Shown here piece after piece: positions 8,513-17,662 of a DNA stretch of 55,004 nucleotides; position 1 is the first letter of the stretch, and every line of letters begins with the position of its first letter. The translations under genes were made by a program, and so were the position numbers. Source of the DNA: Chryseobacterium gleum. Its GTDB lineage: Bacteria > Bacteroidota > Bacteroidia > Flavobacteriales_D > Sanyastnellaceae. The stretch spans positions 1 through 55,004 of the forward strand of contig CAMCVP010000013.1 of NCBI GenBank assembly GCA_945881835.1, in the 5' to 3' direction. The notes under the pieces are model-generated. The model saw only the letters and a program-made list of their open reading frames with translations. It had not been told where the DNA came from and searched no databases.

Positions 8513-10393
8513 ATGAAATTCGATAAAAACACCGTCATTGGTCTTTCATTAATGCTGTTGATTGCCGTTGGCTTCAGTTGGTATTCTGCCAAGACTAAAG
8601 CTGAAGCGGCAGCTAATGCACCGCAACAAACCGAGCAAGCAGCCCAACAGTCGAGCACTCCAACTCCAGAGAATACGGCAGTTGTTGCAACTACGGACAC
8701 CGCTGCGCAAGCGCAAGTTGCAGTATTAAACACCGCACGATACGGATCTTTGGATGCAGCAGCAATGCCTGCAGAAGAGACCTACACGGTTCTTTCCAAC
8801 GATAAAATCAGAGTTAAAATTTCTTCGAAAGGAGGACTTTTACATTCAGCAGAATTGCTTGAGGCTGACTACAAGAAATACAATTCAGACAAACAAGTTC
8901 AACTTTGGGATACTGCTCAGAGCAAGATGGACATTGCTTGGAAGAACGGCAGTGGAGCAGTTTTGCTTTCGAGTGAGTTGAACTTCACTGCTTCTACAAC
9001 CGTTGCCAACGCAACAGATGGGGCCGCGACAGTTGTTCTAACAGCGACTGGAAGTAACAACGCGCAATTGCAATGGACCTATTCTCTTGAACCGAACTCG
9101 TACAATGTCAAATGTAGTTTCGAGGCGAAGGGGTTGGAAAATGAAATGTTCGGATCGCCATTGGTTTTCCGTTGGTTGTTGAACGGGTTGGCGCAAGAAA
9201 AGGGTATTCAAGCAGAACGTAGCAAGTCTTCTATTTTCTATCGTGAAATGGAAGAAGACCGCAATTACTTGAGCGAAGGTTCTGGAGATCAGAAGCGTCC
9301 AGAAAAGGAATTGAACTGGGTAGCGATGAAGCAGGACTACTTCACTGCTGCGATTATCAGTGCTGAAGGATTCGATAAAAATGCAGACTTAAGTGTTATG
9401 GTTCCTGCCGATTCTCAGCACACCAAATCGTATTATGCTGAATTGCCTTTGAAGACAAAGGCTTCTTCAAACGCAAAAGCTGAGTTCCAATTTTACTTAG
9501 GTCCGAATGAGTACAAGGCGCTTGAAGCCAGCGGCGCAGAAGAGTTCACCAACATTATTGACTACGGATGGTGGATCATTGGATACGTGAACAAGTATGT
9601 GGTTCGTCCGTTGTTCTGGTTCCTTTCAGATTACATCTTATCATTTGGATTGATCATCTTGATTGTAACCGTGATTATTAAGATGGTCCTCTTCCCTATT
9701 ACTTGGAAGAACTTCTTAAGCGGCGCGAAGATGCGTGTCTTGAAACCAGAAATCGATGAGATTAACAAGAAGTTCGAAGGAAAAGACCCAATGGAAAAGC
9801 AACAAGCTACCATGGCGCTTTACCGTCAGACTGGTGTGAATCCGTTTGCCGGTTGCATTCCTGTTCTACTTCAAATGCCAATTTTGTACGCGATGTTCCG
9901 CTTCTTCCCTGCGGAGATTGTATTGCGTGGAAAGAGTTTCTTGTGGGCGGAAGATTTAGCGGCTTACGATAGCATATTGAATTTACCCTTCAACATACCA
10001 TTCTACGGAGCGCATGTGAGTGGATTCACCTTATTAATGGCAGCATCTACGTTTGTTTATTCGAAGATGAGCATGGGTTCACAGCCAACCATGACACAAC
10101 CGGGAATGCCGAACATGAAAGTGATGATGAACATCTTCTCGTTCATGATGATCTTCTTCTTCAACAGCATGCCATCTGGATTAAGTCTTTACTACTTCAC
10201 AGCGAACATTATTTCTATTGGCCAAATGTGGGCGATTAAGAAGTATTTCGTGAATGAAGATACTATTCGTGAGAAGATTGAAGCGAACAAAAAGAAGCCG
10301 AAGAAAAAAGGTGGATTCGCTTCACGCATTGAAGAAATGCAAAAGGCGCAACAAGCGAAGTTGGATGCCAACAAGAAGAAATTAAGAAAGTAA
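8513..10393 (+). CDS. yidC: Membrane protein insertase YidC
   Basis: Inner-membrane insertase and foldase for membrane proteins, acting alone or with SecYEG. It has an N-terminal transmembrane anchor (VIGLSLMLLIAVGFSWYS), an Ala/Gln/Thr-rich linker, a large periplasmic beta domain, then the conserved 60KD_IMP core from about residue 365 (LSFGLIILIVTVIIKMVLFP, with the amphipathic segment and GCIPVLLQMPI) and a basic C-terminal tail rich in Lys. Length of 626 residues is typical for Bacteroidota. The S46 peptidase follows 24 nt downstream. Confidence 0.97.
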   Translation: MKFDKNTVIGLSLMLLIAVGFSWYSAKTKAEAAANAPQQTEQAAQQSSTPTPENTAVVATTDTAAQAQVAVLNTARYGSLDAAAMPAEETYTVLSNDKIRVKISSKGGLLHSAELLEADYKKYNSDKQVQLWDTAQSKMDIAWKNGSGAVLLSSELNFTASTTVANATDGAATVVLTATGSNNAQLQWTYSLEPNSYNVKCSFEAKGLENEMFGSPLVFRWLLNGLAQEKGIQAERSKSSIFYREMEEDRNYLSEGSGDQKRPEKELNWVAMKQDYFTAAIISAEGFDKNADLSVMVPADSQHTKSYYAELPLKTKASSNAKAEFQFYLGPNEYKALEASGAEEFTNIIDYGWWIIGYVNKYVVRPLFWFLSDYILSFGLIILIVTVIIKMVLFPITWKNFLSGAKMRVLKPEIDEINKKFEGKDPMEKQQATMALYRQTGVNPFAGCIPVLLQMPILYAMFRFFPAEIVLRGKSFLWAEDLAAYDSILNLPFNIPFYGAHVSGFTLLMAASTFVYSKMSMGSQPTMTQPGMPNMKVMMNIFSFMMIFFFNSMPSGLSLYYFTANIISIGQMWAIKKYFVNEDTIREKIEANKKKPKKKGGFASRIEEMQKAQQAKLDANKKKLRK

Positions 10394-10417
10394 AAAGTCA
10401 AACATCAAATAAATCAA

Positions 10418-12580
10418 ATGAAAAAAAATCTCATTCTCGCACTAACGGTGCTCATGATGATTCCAAGCGCAATGTTCGCTACGGAAGGCATGTGGGTAGT
10501 GGCTATGTTGAATAAAATTAACGAAGCTGAAATGCAAGGTCTTGGATTGAAACTTTCCAAAGACGATATCTACAACATTAATCAAGCGTCTTTGAAAGAT
10601 GCGATTGTACGCTTCGGAGCAGGATTTTGCACCGGAGAAATTGTGAGCGACAAAGGACTTGTGTTCACCAACCACCACTGTGCTTACGATGCAATTCAAT
10701 CTTCTTCAACATTAGAAAACAACATTCTTCAAAACGGATTTTGTGCGAAGTCGTTGGATCAGGAGATTCCGATTCCAGGATTAACGCTTTCTTTCTTAGT
10801 TCGTGTTGAAGATGTAACTGAAAGTGTATTGGGCGCTGTGAATGCGAACATGACTGAAGCAGAGCGCGATGCTGCAATTATGGCTCGTAACAAAGAATTG
10901 GTGAAGGCTGCGAACGAAAGCGGTTTATACAATTCTGAAGTAAAAACATTCTATGCTGGAAATGAATTTTACTTATTCGTTTATCAAACGTATCGCGACA
11001 TTCGCTTAGTTGGTAATCCTCCTGAAAGCGTTGGTAAATTCGGTGGAGACACTGACAACTGGATGTGGCCACGTCACACCGGTGACTTCAGTATGTTGCG
11101 TATTTATGCAGGTGCTGAAAACAAGCCTGCAGATTACAGCAAAGACAACACGCCTTTGAAGCCTAAGCACTTCTTCCCGATTAACATGGGTGGTGTGAAG
11201 CAAGGCGATTTCGCAATGATCATGGGATATCCTGCTAGAACTTCTCGTTACTTAACTTCTTACGGAGTTGAGCAAGCGGTTGACGTGCAGAACCCTATCT
11301 TGGTTGAATGCTTCGGTTTGAAATTAGAGACTTGGAAGAAGAACATGGATGCGAACGAAGGTGTTCGCTTAATGTATGCTGCGAAGTATGCAAGCACTGC
11401 AAACTCTTGGAAGTACTACATTGGACAAACACGCGGATTGAAGCGTTTAGATGTTGAAGGAAAGAAAGCTGCTACTGAAGCTGGATTCACGAAGTGGTTA
11501 ACTTCTAATTCTGCAGCTAACGAAAAATACGGTAAGTCACTTCCGATGTTGCAAGACTTTTATTCTTCAACCAACGATACACAAAAAGCATTTTTGTATG
11601 CGCGTTTAACTGGAATGGGTGGAGCTGAATTCATGGGCTTGGCTTCTGAATTTCAACGCACATTCGAAAAGTATTTTGCTGAAACCGATGCAACGAAGAA
11701 ACAAGCGATGCTTGATGGATTCAAAGCTTCTGCTGAAGCCTTCTTTGTTGAATATAATACACAAACAGACAAAGATGTGTTTGTTGCATTAACAAACTTG
11801 TACCGCAATCGCATTGCAGCAAACGCTCGTCCATCTTGGCACGCAGTGCTTGATGCGAAATACAAAGGAAACGTTCAAGCTTATGCCGACAAACTTTTCG
11901 CAACTTCAGTAATCGTTGACAAAACGAAATTGATGAACTTCTTAGCGAAGCCAAATCAAAAAGTTTTTGAAAAAGATCTTGCTGTTGCAACAGCGAAGAG
12001 CGCTGCTGAATTCGGTGACGCTTTAGGAAAACTTATTCCTCGCGAGAAGATGAGCAAAGGACAACGTGAATTTGTAGCTGGACTTCGTGAAATGAATCCA
12101 GCTAAGCAATACGCTCCAGATGCGAACAGCACCATGCGTATCACTTACGGACAAGTAAAAGACTACACTGCAGCAGATGCTGTTCATTACGATTTCTATA
12201 CTACTGCAAAAGGAATTATGGAGAAGCGTGATAACAGCAATCCAGAGTTCGCTGTACCAGAAGCATTGGCACAAAAAATTCAGAACAAACAATTCGGTCG
12301 TTATGCAAATGAGAAAGGTGAATTGCCAACTTGTTTCATTGCTGACTTAGACATCACCGGTGGAAACAGCGGTAGCCCTGTGTTGGATGCGAACGGTCAA
12401 ATGATTGGTATTGCCTTCGACGGCAACTGGGAAGCTATGAGCGGAGACATTGCATACGAACCAGAATTGCAACGCACCATTGCGGTTGACATTCGTTACG
12501 TGTTGTTCATTGTTGAAGAGCTTATGGGCGGAAAGAATATTGTAGATGAGATGCTGTTTGTGAGAGGAGCAAGAAACTAA
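10418..12580 (+). CDS. S46 family dipeptidyl peptidase, DPP7-like
   Basis: Periplasmic serine exopeptidase that removes dipeptides from peptide N-termini. It has a signal peptide (MKKNLILALTVLMMIPSAMFA), mature N-terminus near EGMWV, and a chymotrypsin-like triad: His in TNHHCAYDAIQ (about residue 86), Asp in the GGDTDNWMWPRHTGDF block, and Ser in GGNSGSPV. After the Ser, FDGNWEAMSGDI has Gly at the position where DPP11 has Arg in its FDR motif, so a DPP7-type preference for hydrophobic P1 residues is inferred. 720 residues, normal length. A terminator follows, so the unit with yidC ends here. Confidence 0.92.
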   Translation: MKKNLILALTVLMMIPSAMFATEGMWVVAMLNKINEAEMQGLGLKLSKDDIYNINQASLKDAIVRFGAGFCTGEIVSDKGLVFTNHHCAYDAIQSSSTLENNILQNGFCAKSLDQEIPIPGLTLSFLVRVEDVTESVLGAVNANMTEAERDAAIMARNKELVKAANESGLYNSEVKTFYAGNEFYLFVYQTYRDIRLVGNPPESVGKFGGDTDNWMWPRHTGDFSMLRIYAGAENKPADYSKDNTPLKPKHFFPINMGGVKQGDFAMIMGYPARTSRYLTSYGVEQAVDVQNPILVECFGLKLETWKKNMDANEGVRLMYAAKYASTANSWKYYIGQTRGLKRLDVEGKKAATEAGFTKWLTSNSAANEKYGKSLPMLQDFYSSTNDTQKAFLYARLTGMGGAEFMGLASEFQRTFEKYFAETDATKKQAMLDGFKASAEAFFVEYNTQTDKDVFVALTNLYRNRIAANARPSWHAVLDAKYKGNVQAYADKLFATSVIVDKTKLMNFLAKPNQKVFEKDLAVATAKSAAEFGDALGKLIPREKMSKGQREFVAGLREMNPAKQYAPDANSTMRITYGQVKDYTAADAVHYDFYTTAKGIMEKRDNSNPEFAVPEALAQKIQNKQFGRYANEKGELPTCFIADLDITGGNSGSPVLDANGQMIGIAFDGNWEAMSGDIAYEPELQRTIAVDIRYVLFIVEELMGGKNIVDEMLFVRGARN

Positions 12581-12600
12581 TTGAAATTAGATATCTGAAA

Positions 12601-12631
12601 AAAAGGAGCGAGAAATTCGCTCCTTTTTTTT
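12601..12631 (+). terminator. Terminator after the S46 peptidase
   Basis: GGAGCGA (12605-12611) and TCGCTCC (12617-12623) form a 7-bp stem with a 5-nt loop, followed by eight T. A-run on the 5' side also allows extension of the stem. Confidence 0.88.
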
Positions 12632-12653
12632 GCTTTCAACAATAAAATCATAC

Positions 12654-12674
12654 ATACATAAGTTTCTTATGTAT
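12654..12674. promoter_or_regulatory. Candidate PadR operator
   Basis: A perfect inverted repeat: ATACATAAG (12654-12662), three T, CTTATGTAT (12666-12674). The ATAC/GTAT-type arms resemble the ATGT/ACAT PadR box. It overlaps the -7 box at 12672-12679 and ends 9 nt before the padR start, the ideal place for autorepression. Confidence 0.65.
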
Positions 12675-12679
12675 ATTTG
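12672..12679 (+). promoter_or_regulatory. -7 box of padR, giving a probably leaderless mRNA
   Basis: TATATTTG matches TAnnTTTG exactly. Only four bases separate it from the ATG at 12684, so the transcript should begin at or next to the start codon. No clear -33 TTG is seen. Confidence 0.55.
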
Positions 12680-12683
12680 TCCT

Positions 12684-13037
12684 ATGTATTCATCAGAACT
12701 AATTAAAGGCACCCTTCGAACCATTGTTCTTAATCTTTTAAAAGAGAACGGACGCATGTATGGTTACGAAATAACGCAACGCGTAAAGGAACTTACCGGC
12801 GACAAAATACAAATCACGGAAGGAGCTTTGTATCCTCTGCTCCATGCTTTGGAAGCCAGTGAGGACTTGGAGACCGAAGTTGAATTTATTGGGAAGCGTC
12901 AGCGTAAATACTACCGCCTAACAAGGCAAGGCAAGCAAACAAGTAAAAAGAAAATAGACGAACTCCGAGAGTTTATGGAGACACTTCATATTCTCTTGGA
13001 TGCGAATAAAGGGTCGAGCCATGGTCTCATTAACTGA
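12684..13037 (+). CDS. PadR family transcriptional regulator
   Basis: Winged-helix DNA-binding repressor of the PadR family, 117 residues. Core seen: LIKGTLRTIVLNLLKENGRMYGYEI, then ITEGALYPLLHALE (recognition helix) and the wing RKYYRLTRQGK, with a short C-terminal helix for dimerisation. I chose ATG 12684 rather than the upstream 12630, which lies within the terminator T-run. Its own promoter carries a perfect palindrome, so it is likely autoregulated. The downstream membrane-protein gene overlaps it by 17 nt and is a probable target or partner. Confidence 0.9.
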   Translation: MYSSELIKGTLRTIVLNLLKENGRMYGYEITQRVKELTGDKIQITEGALYPLLHALEASEDLETEVEFIGKRQRKYYRLTRQGKQTSKKKIDELREFMETLHILLDANKGSSHGLIN

Positions 13038-13716
13038 CGAACAAGTTGATTTCATTCGAAAAGAAATTGAATCACATGGAATTAGTTTGCCTGATCTGCA
13101 AGCTAATTTGATAGATCACATGTGTACAATTATTGAAAATGAAATGTCGGATAGCGACGACTTCCACTCGTTCTTTTATTCAATTCTTCCACGTTTTTTT
13201 CATGACAACTTACATGAAATTGAAATGGAAACCATTCAATTAATTCATCAACAAAAATTCAAACACATGAAAAAAACATTGAGCTACGTTTTAGCCTTTT
13301 CCACTTTCTTACTTGTAACTGGATCCCTCTTTAAAATATTCCATTTGGCCGGAGCAGCTTTCTTAATTGTCAGCAGTTTGCCTCTTCTAATCATTGGAGC
13401 AGTTCTTACGGCGCTTATAAGTATGAAGCATCAGACGATTCCAAAAACACAAAAAACGCTGACTACACTTATTACTTTAGTCGTCTTTTTGTTCGCATTC
13501 GGGGGAATATTCAAAGTACAGCATTGGCCTTTTGCGAACATTCTAATGATTTCTTCTGTGTTGCTTCTGTGCCTAATTTATGTTCCGTTATATTTCATGC
13601 ATCAAAGAAAACTTTCCAACGACACTTGGACTGTAGGACTAAATAGCTTTTTGTTTCTTCTAGCAGGCATTACGCTATTCTTGCTTTTCGATTTACGAGC
13701 ACCATTATTTCCATAA
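13021..13716 (+). CDS. Membrane protein with two GldL-like motifs, PadR-associated
   Basis: A 231-residue protein of unknown function. Residues 1-80 are soluble and helical, with DEQVDFIRKEI and an acidic patch. The rest holds about six transmembrane segments. Two copies of an F-K-x-x-H motif are visible (LFKIFHLAGA and IFKVQHWPFA), each just before a hydrophobic helix; this resembles the GldL transmembrane motif and other Bacteroidota small membrane proteins. The start at 13021 lies inside padR in another frame, so the two are translationally coupled. PadR-coupled membrane proteins often respond to membrane stress or drugs; that is inference. Confidence 0.75.
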   Translation: MVSLTDEQVDFIRKEIESHGISLPDLQANLIDHMCTIIENEMSDSDDFHSFFYSILPRFFHDNLHEIEMETIQLIHQQKFKHMKKTLSYVLAFSTFLLVTGSLFKIFHLAGAAFLIVSSLPLLIIGAVLTALISMKHQTIPKTQKTLTTLITLVVFLFAFGGIFKVQHWPFANILMISSVLLLCLIYVPLYFMHQRKLSNDTWTVGLNSFLFLLAGITLFLLFDLRAPLFP

Positions 13717-13745
13717 AAAAAGGGGCTTCGGCCCCTTTATTCTTT
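13712..13745. terminator. Bidirectional terminator between convergent genes
   Basis: AGGGGC (13721-13726) and GCCCCT (13731-13736) close a TTCG tetraloop, with a run of A before and T-rich sequence after. It can serve the membrane-protein gene on plus and the ferredoxin gene on minus. Confidence 0.85.
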
Positions 13746-13759
13746 TTCTTCAATTTCAT

Positions 13760-14110
13760 TTACAAATGCATAAACTCTTTCTTCTTCAACAAATATTCTT
13801 CTGACTCTCTGAATTCTGGATCGTCTACGCAGCAGTCTACTGGACATACCGCCGCACATTGAGGCTCGTCGTGAAAACCAACACACTCGGTGCATTTGTC
13901 TGAAACGATGTAATAAACATCCATGCTCTTCGGCTCTTGAAGTCCGTCTGCATCTAATTCACCACCGCCGTTCAATGGGGTCATGATACCACGAAGCCCT
14001 GTCCCCTCGCTATACTTCCACTCTGCTCCACCTTCGTAGATGGCGTTGTTTGGACACTCTGGTTCGCATGCACCGCAGTTGATGCATTCGTCTGTAATCA
14101 TTATTGCCAT
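13760..14110 (-). CDS. 2[4Fe-4S] ferredoxin
   Basis: Small electron-transfer protein of 116 residues. Two cluster motifs are seen: [12 protein letters not shown] near residue 9, and [18 protein letters not shown] near residue 75, with the 8-residue insertion between Cys 2 and 3 of the second motif typical of YfhL/Fdx-type bacterial ferredoxins. Between them is a linker with [10 protein letters not shown]. It is divergent from the acyl-CoA reductase gene, an arrangement I recall as common in Flavobacteria. The redox partner is unknown. Confidence 0.9.
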   Translation of the reverse strand: MAIMITDECINCGACEPECPNNAIYEGGAEWKYSEGTGLRGIMTPLNGGGELDADGLQEPKSMDVYYIVSDKCTECVGFHDEPQCAAVCPVDCCVDDPEFRESEEYLLKKKEFMHL

Positions 14111-14137
14111 ATTCTGCTATTTATCTAAATTCAACCT

Positions 14138-14178
14138 TAATTTCGCGTGCAAATTTAATACACCTACGATGAATTCAA
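14138..14178. promoter_or_regulatory. Divergent promoters of the ferredoxin and acyl-CoA reductase genes
   Basis: On minus, TTG (14178-14176), 18 nt, then TAAATTTG (14157-14150) points to the ferredoxin gene. On plus, TAATTTCG (14138-14145) points to the reductase gene 23 nt downstream. The two -7 boxes nearly abut, so the polymerases should compete. Confidence 0.5.
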
Positions 14179-15224
14179 CTCTAGAACAACGAATTCAAAC
14201 ATTTGTTCAACTGGGACAGGCCCTGCAGAACTTTTCAGACAAGAAAGATTGGCCTGGATACGCATGCGGATTAACCGAAGAGGAGTTCAATGGAGTAAAT
14301 GACGTCATTGAATCGGCGTTTACCTTCAACGGATGGTTCACCCCTGCGAATGTTCGTCAAGCCCTTACCGCTTGGTCGAATGAATTGACCCTAGAGAAGC
14401 TTTCGGCTTGGACGAACGGTGTTTCATTCGCGAGCAAACCCAAGACTGTCGCCATCATCTGTGCAGGAAACATTCCTATTGTTGGATTTCACGATATTCT
14501 TTCTGTTCTCATTACTGGAAACAAAGCGTTAATCAAATTAAGTTCAGACGACCCCATTCTTATTCCTGCACTTTTGAAGATTGCCGGGAAATTTGAAAAC
14601 GACTTCGATTTGAACTACTCCTTCTCAAGAGGAAAACTCGAAGACTTCGAAGCGGTGATTGCTACTGGAAGCAATTCAACAGCCGTTCACTTCCACAATT
14701 ATTTTGGAAAGTATCCGCACATCATTCGTCAAAATAGAAACAGCGTTGCCATTCTCGATGGAAATGAAACGCCCGAGCAGCTTGAGAAATTAGGAAACGA
14801 CCTTTTCGATTACTTCGGTTTGGGATGTCGCAATGTGACCAAACTATACATGCCAGTTGATTTCGATTTAGACAGAATCTTTAATGGTATATTCAGCTTT
14901 CAGTCCATTGCTACACACAACAAATACGCAAACAACTATGACTACAACAAAGCTGTTTGGTTGCTGAACAATGAAGATCTCTTGGAAAACGGATTTGTGA
15001 TTTTCAAGGAAGATAAAAACATTGCATCGCCTGTGGCCTCGGTGTTTTACGAACGTTATGAAAACAAGGAAGCGTTGCTTCAACATTTGGATAATCATGC
15101 CGATCAAATACAATGTATTGTTGGAAATGAATTCATTCCATTTGGAAACAGCCAATGCCCAACCCTTACCGATTACGCAGACAACGTGAATACACTGGAG
15201 TTTTTAATTTCGCTGAACGCGTAA
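14169..15224 (+). CDS. LuxC-like acyl-CoA reductase
   Basis: A 351-residue protein of the LuxC acyl-CoA reductase family (aldehyde dehydrogenase superfamily), which reduces fatty acyl groups to aldehydes using NADPH. Motifs seen are AIICAGNIPIVGFHDILSVL near residue 100, the ALIKLSSDDP nucleotide-binding region, and a catalytic-Cys region GLGCRNVTKLYMP near residue 225. ATG 14169 is chosen because upstream codons overlap the ferredoxin promoter. The role in this organism is unknown; no lux genes are nearby. Confidence 0.82.
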   Translation: MNSTLEQRIQTFVQLGQALQNFSDKKDWPGYACGLTEEEFNGVNDVIESAFTFNGWFTPANVRQALTAWSNELTLEKLSAWTNGVSFASKPKTVAIICAGNIPIVGFHDILSVLITGNKALIKLSSDDPILIPALLKIAGKFENDFDLNYSFSRGKLEDFEAVIATGSNSTAVHFHNYFGKYPHIIRQNRNSVAILDGNETPEQLEKLGNDLFDYFGLGCRNVTKLYMPVDFDLDRIFNGIFSFQSIATHNKYANNYDYNKAVWLLNNEDLLENGFVIFKEDKNIASPVASVFYERYENKEALLQHLDNHADQIQCIVGNEFIPFGNSQCPTLTDYADNVNTLEFLISLNA

Positions 15225-15265
15225 GAAATTGACAAGATTTGAATTTATTGAGCTTAATCGCGACT

Positions 15266-15273
15266 TATATTTG
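15266..15273 (+). promoter_or_regulatory. -7 box of the DUF4249-like gene
   Basis: TATATTTG lies four bases before the ATG at 15278. A TTTG at 15238-15241 is the only -33 candidate, with a long 24-nt spacer. Confidence 0.45.
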
Positions 15274-15277
15274 AAAC

Positions 15278-16414
15278 ATGAATAAGATTTTTTCTTTATC
15301 GGCTATCGCGGCCGCTTCATTAGCAGTTTTTTCTTCGTGTGATACAGAGGTAGATTTGACTGCTCCTTATGCGAGCACAACGGTAGTATTCGGATTATTA
15401 GATCCACAAGCCGACACTCAGTTCGTGAAAATAAACAAGACCTTTCTTGGAGATGGAAATTTGAACGAATACGCAATGATTCGCGACAGCTCGGAATACA
15501 AGTGGGAAGAATTCACTTCTTTGCGCATTGACGAATACGTTACCGGAAATCCGAATCCGATTGCATCTCACAACCTCTCGCCTATCACCATTAACAACAA
15601 AGACGTGAACGGCATGTTTTACGGACCCGCCCAAACTGTTTATTACTTTGCGACTCCTTCTGGGCTTAATCCAAACGCTACCTATAAACTCGTTGCCGAT
15701 TTCGTTTCTCGACCTGATGTCTTCGCATGGACGAACGTTATTCCTTCGGCAGATGTATTCTTCCAAAGTCCACAGACAAACCTAGGTCTTTCATTCGCTT
15801 CAATTAATATTGTAACGGATGAAATAAACTATCGCGACAATGTTTCTATTCGTTGGACGCCTATTGACAATGCCGAAATTTACGATTTGGCTCTTCGATT
15901 TTACTACACCGAGAATGTTTATTCGGACAATGCACTAACGCAATTGGTTTCGTCTACCGATAAGTTTATAGATTGGAAAATTGGAACATTCAATGCCGAC
16001 GATATTGATTTGAATTCTGGATATTACAACCTCACGTTCAATGCCGAGCCTTTCTTTTCGTTCTTGGGAACGAACCTCGTTACCGACACGAAAATTCGCA
16101 GAGAGGTAGGAACCTACGACGGCAATAAAACACGCGCTTTCGAATTGCGCATGGGATTGGCCAACGACGAGTTGAAAACATACATCAACGTAAACAATCC
16201 TGTAACCGGTATTATTCAAGAGCGTCCAAGTTATACGAACGTTGTAGGTGGATTAGGTCTTTTCGCTTCTCGCGCGAGTGCATATGTGTTGAACATTCCA
16301 CTTGAATCTGGAAATGGAACAAGTAACATTAACGCGTTAATGAACGGCTCTTACACTGGGGATTTAAATTTCTGCGATCCGAATCCGAGTAATACGGAAT
16401 TCACTTGCAACTAA
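15278..16414 (+). CDS. Lipoprotein, DUF4249-like
   Basis: A 378-residue putative outer-membrane lipoprotein. The signal peptide ends in a lipobox (VFSSC, Cys at residue 20), followed by DTEVDLTAPYASTTVVFGLL, then a beta-rich sequence. The opening strand pattern and FVKINKTFLGDGN resemble the DUF4249 family often encoded near TonB-dependent receptors, but none is here. It is a single-gene unit with its own -7 box and a strong terminator. Function unknown; the family assignment is tentative. Confidence 0.6.
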   Translation: MNKIFSLSAIAAASLAVFSSCDTEVDLTAPYASTTVVFGLLDPQADTQFVKINKTFLGDGNLNEYAMIRDSSEYKWEEFTSLRIDEYVTGNPNPIASHNLSPITINNKDVNGMFYGPAQTVYYFATPSGLNPNATYKLVADFVSRPDVFAWTNVIPSADVFFQSPQTNLGLSFASINIVTDEINYRDNVSIRWTPIDNAEIYDLALRFYYTENVYSDNALTQLVSSTDKFIDWKIGTFNADDIDLNSGYYNLTFNAEPFFSFLGTNLVTDTKIRREVGTYDGNKTRAFELRMGLANDELKTYINVNNPVTGIIQERPSYTNVVGGLGLFASRASAYVLNIPLESGNGTSNINALMNGSYTGDLNFCDPNPSNTEFTCN

Positions 16415-16430
16415 GAAATTTTCGAGCACA

Positions 16431-16457
16431 AAAAAAGGGAGCAACTGCTCCCTTTTT
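16431..16457. terminator. Bidirectional terminator between convergent genes
   Basis: GGGAGCA (16437-16443) and TGCTCCC (16446-16452) form a 7-bp stem with a minimal AC loop, A-run on the left, T-run on the right. It serves the lipoprotein gene on plus and the sorting-domain protein gene on minus. Confidence 0.85.
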
Positions 16458-16474
16458 CATTTTACATACTTGAA

Positions 16475-17524
16475 TTATTTCTTCAAGAAATACGTTTCGC
16501 TTGTTGCTGTTTTTAGGAAGTATAAACCGTTAGCCAAACCACTCACTTCAATTTGAGAATTGTCTGACAGACTTCCTTCCATAACACGTTTTCCTTCCAT
16601 ATTAAAAATAGCATAAGGGACATTGTTCGCGTTTGCCCATTGAACCGTTAAGTACTCAGTTGTTGGATTAGGAAACACAGAAACTTGTGGCGTGCTCGAC
16701 TCGATAACACCAATGGGTTGAGAGGCCACCAGCACTCCTGAATTCACTCCAGCGGTATAGTTTACTTGAACCAACGGAACCATAAATTCATGCACCATGA
16801 ATTTGTATTCAATAGCTTCCGGACGATCGAATTGAAATCCGAAACCAAGAAGATCAACATAAATAGAATCACTCGCGTTAATGGTTGTTTTGATACGAAG
16901 CGCATTGTATGGTGTTCCGAAATAATTTACCGTTCCCCAGCCGTCTACTTCGTTCACACGCGTCTGATTGGTCTTTCTATACCCTAGCGTTGGTATTTGT
17001 ATAACCTGTTCTGAGACACTTGTATGTAAATCGCCAAAAGCTACGGGGTAATCGTAAACCACATCTACAGGACTCGCTTGCTGCGGAATTGGAATACCAC
17101 TAACGGTTGCTCCTACTCCCACAATTGCATATCTGCTATTGCTGTTTTGATAATAAGAATAAATGTCTTCGAGGGTAACAGGAAGTCCTTGCGTACTTCC
17201 CCCAATAGAGGCTAAGCCTACAGCAAAATCTGAATTGTGCTCTGAGTCGAATGGGCTATTGAAAAAGATTTGGTAAGCGAAAGGAGTTGTTGAAATATCT
17301 ACACATTCCGTTTGCTGAATATTTCCGGTTAATGTAAGATTGCCTTCATCGAAATTCCAAACATGATTTGCACCTGTATCGCCTTCATCGAAATTCCCGA
17401 TAATGTTTGCGTTCTCCTGTGATAGAACATCACCGCCTAAAGGCAAATCATTTTTAGTAATTGTTATTTGTGCGCTCAAACAAAAAGGCGCAACGATCAA
17501 AACACTGAGTAACAGTTTTTTCAT
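16475..17524 (-). CDS. Secreted protein with T9SS type A sorting domain
   Basis: A 349-residue protein exported by Sec (signal peptide MKKLLLSVLIVAPFCLSAQ) and then by type IX secretion. The C-terminal sorting domain is clear over the last 75 residues: VSVFPNPTTEYLTVQW, then GLANGLYFLKT and a terminal Lys pair. The middle is beta-rich with no family I recognise. A TACCTTCG box lies upstream on the minus strand near 17544. Surface or extracellular location follows from the sorting domain; the function is unknown. Confidence 0.85.
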   Translation of the reverse strand: MKKLLLSVLIVAPFCLSAQITITKNDLPLGGDVLSQENANIIGNFDEGDTGANHVWNFDEGNLTLTGNIQQTECVDISTTPFAYQIFFNSPFDSEHNSDFAVGLASIGGSTQGLPVTLEDIYSYYQNSNSRYAIVGVGATVSGIPIPQQASPVDVVYDYPVAFGDLHTSVSEQVIQIPTLGYRKTNQTRVNEVDGWGTVNYFGTPYNALRIKTTINASDSIYVDLLGFGFQFDRPEAIEYKFMVHEFMVPLVQVNYTAGVNSGVLVASQPIGVIESSTPQVSVFPNPTTEYLTVQWANANNVPYAIFNMEGKRVMEGSLSDNSQIEVSGLANGLYFLKTATSETYFLKK

Positions 17525-17662
17525 TTCATTAAGGTTGTATAACGAAGGTATAAAAATAAGTTAATATGTTGTGAGCAAAATTTTCTGAAGGCATGTCACA
17601 CACCCCACTAAGCAGAGTACTTTCGTTGGATAGCTTAACCAAAACTTTTTGAGATTTACAAC

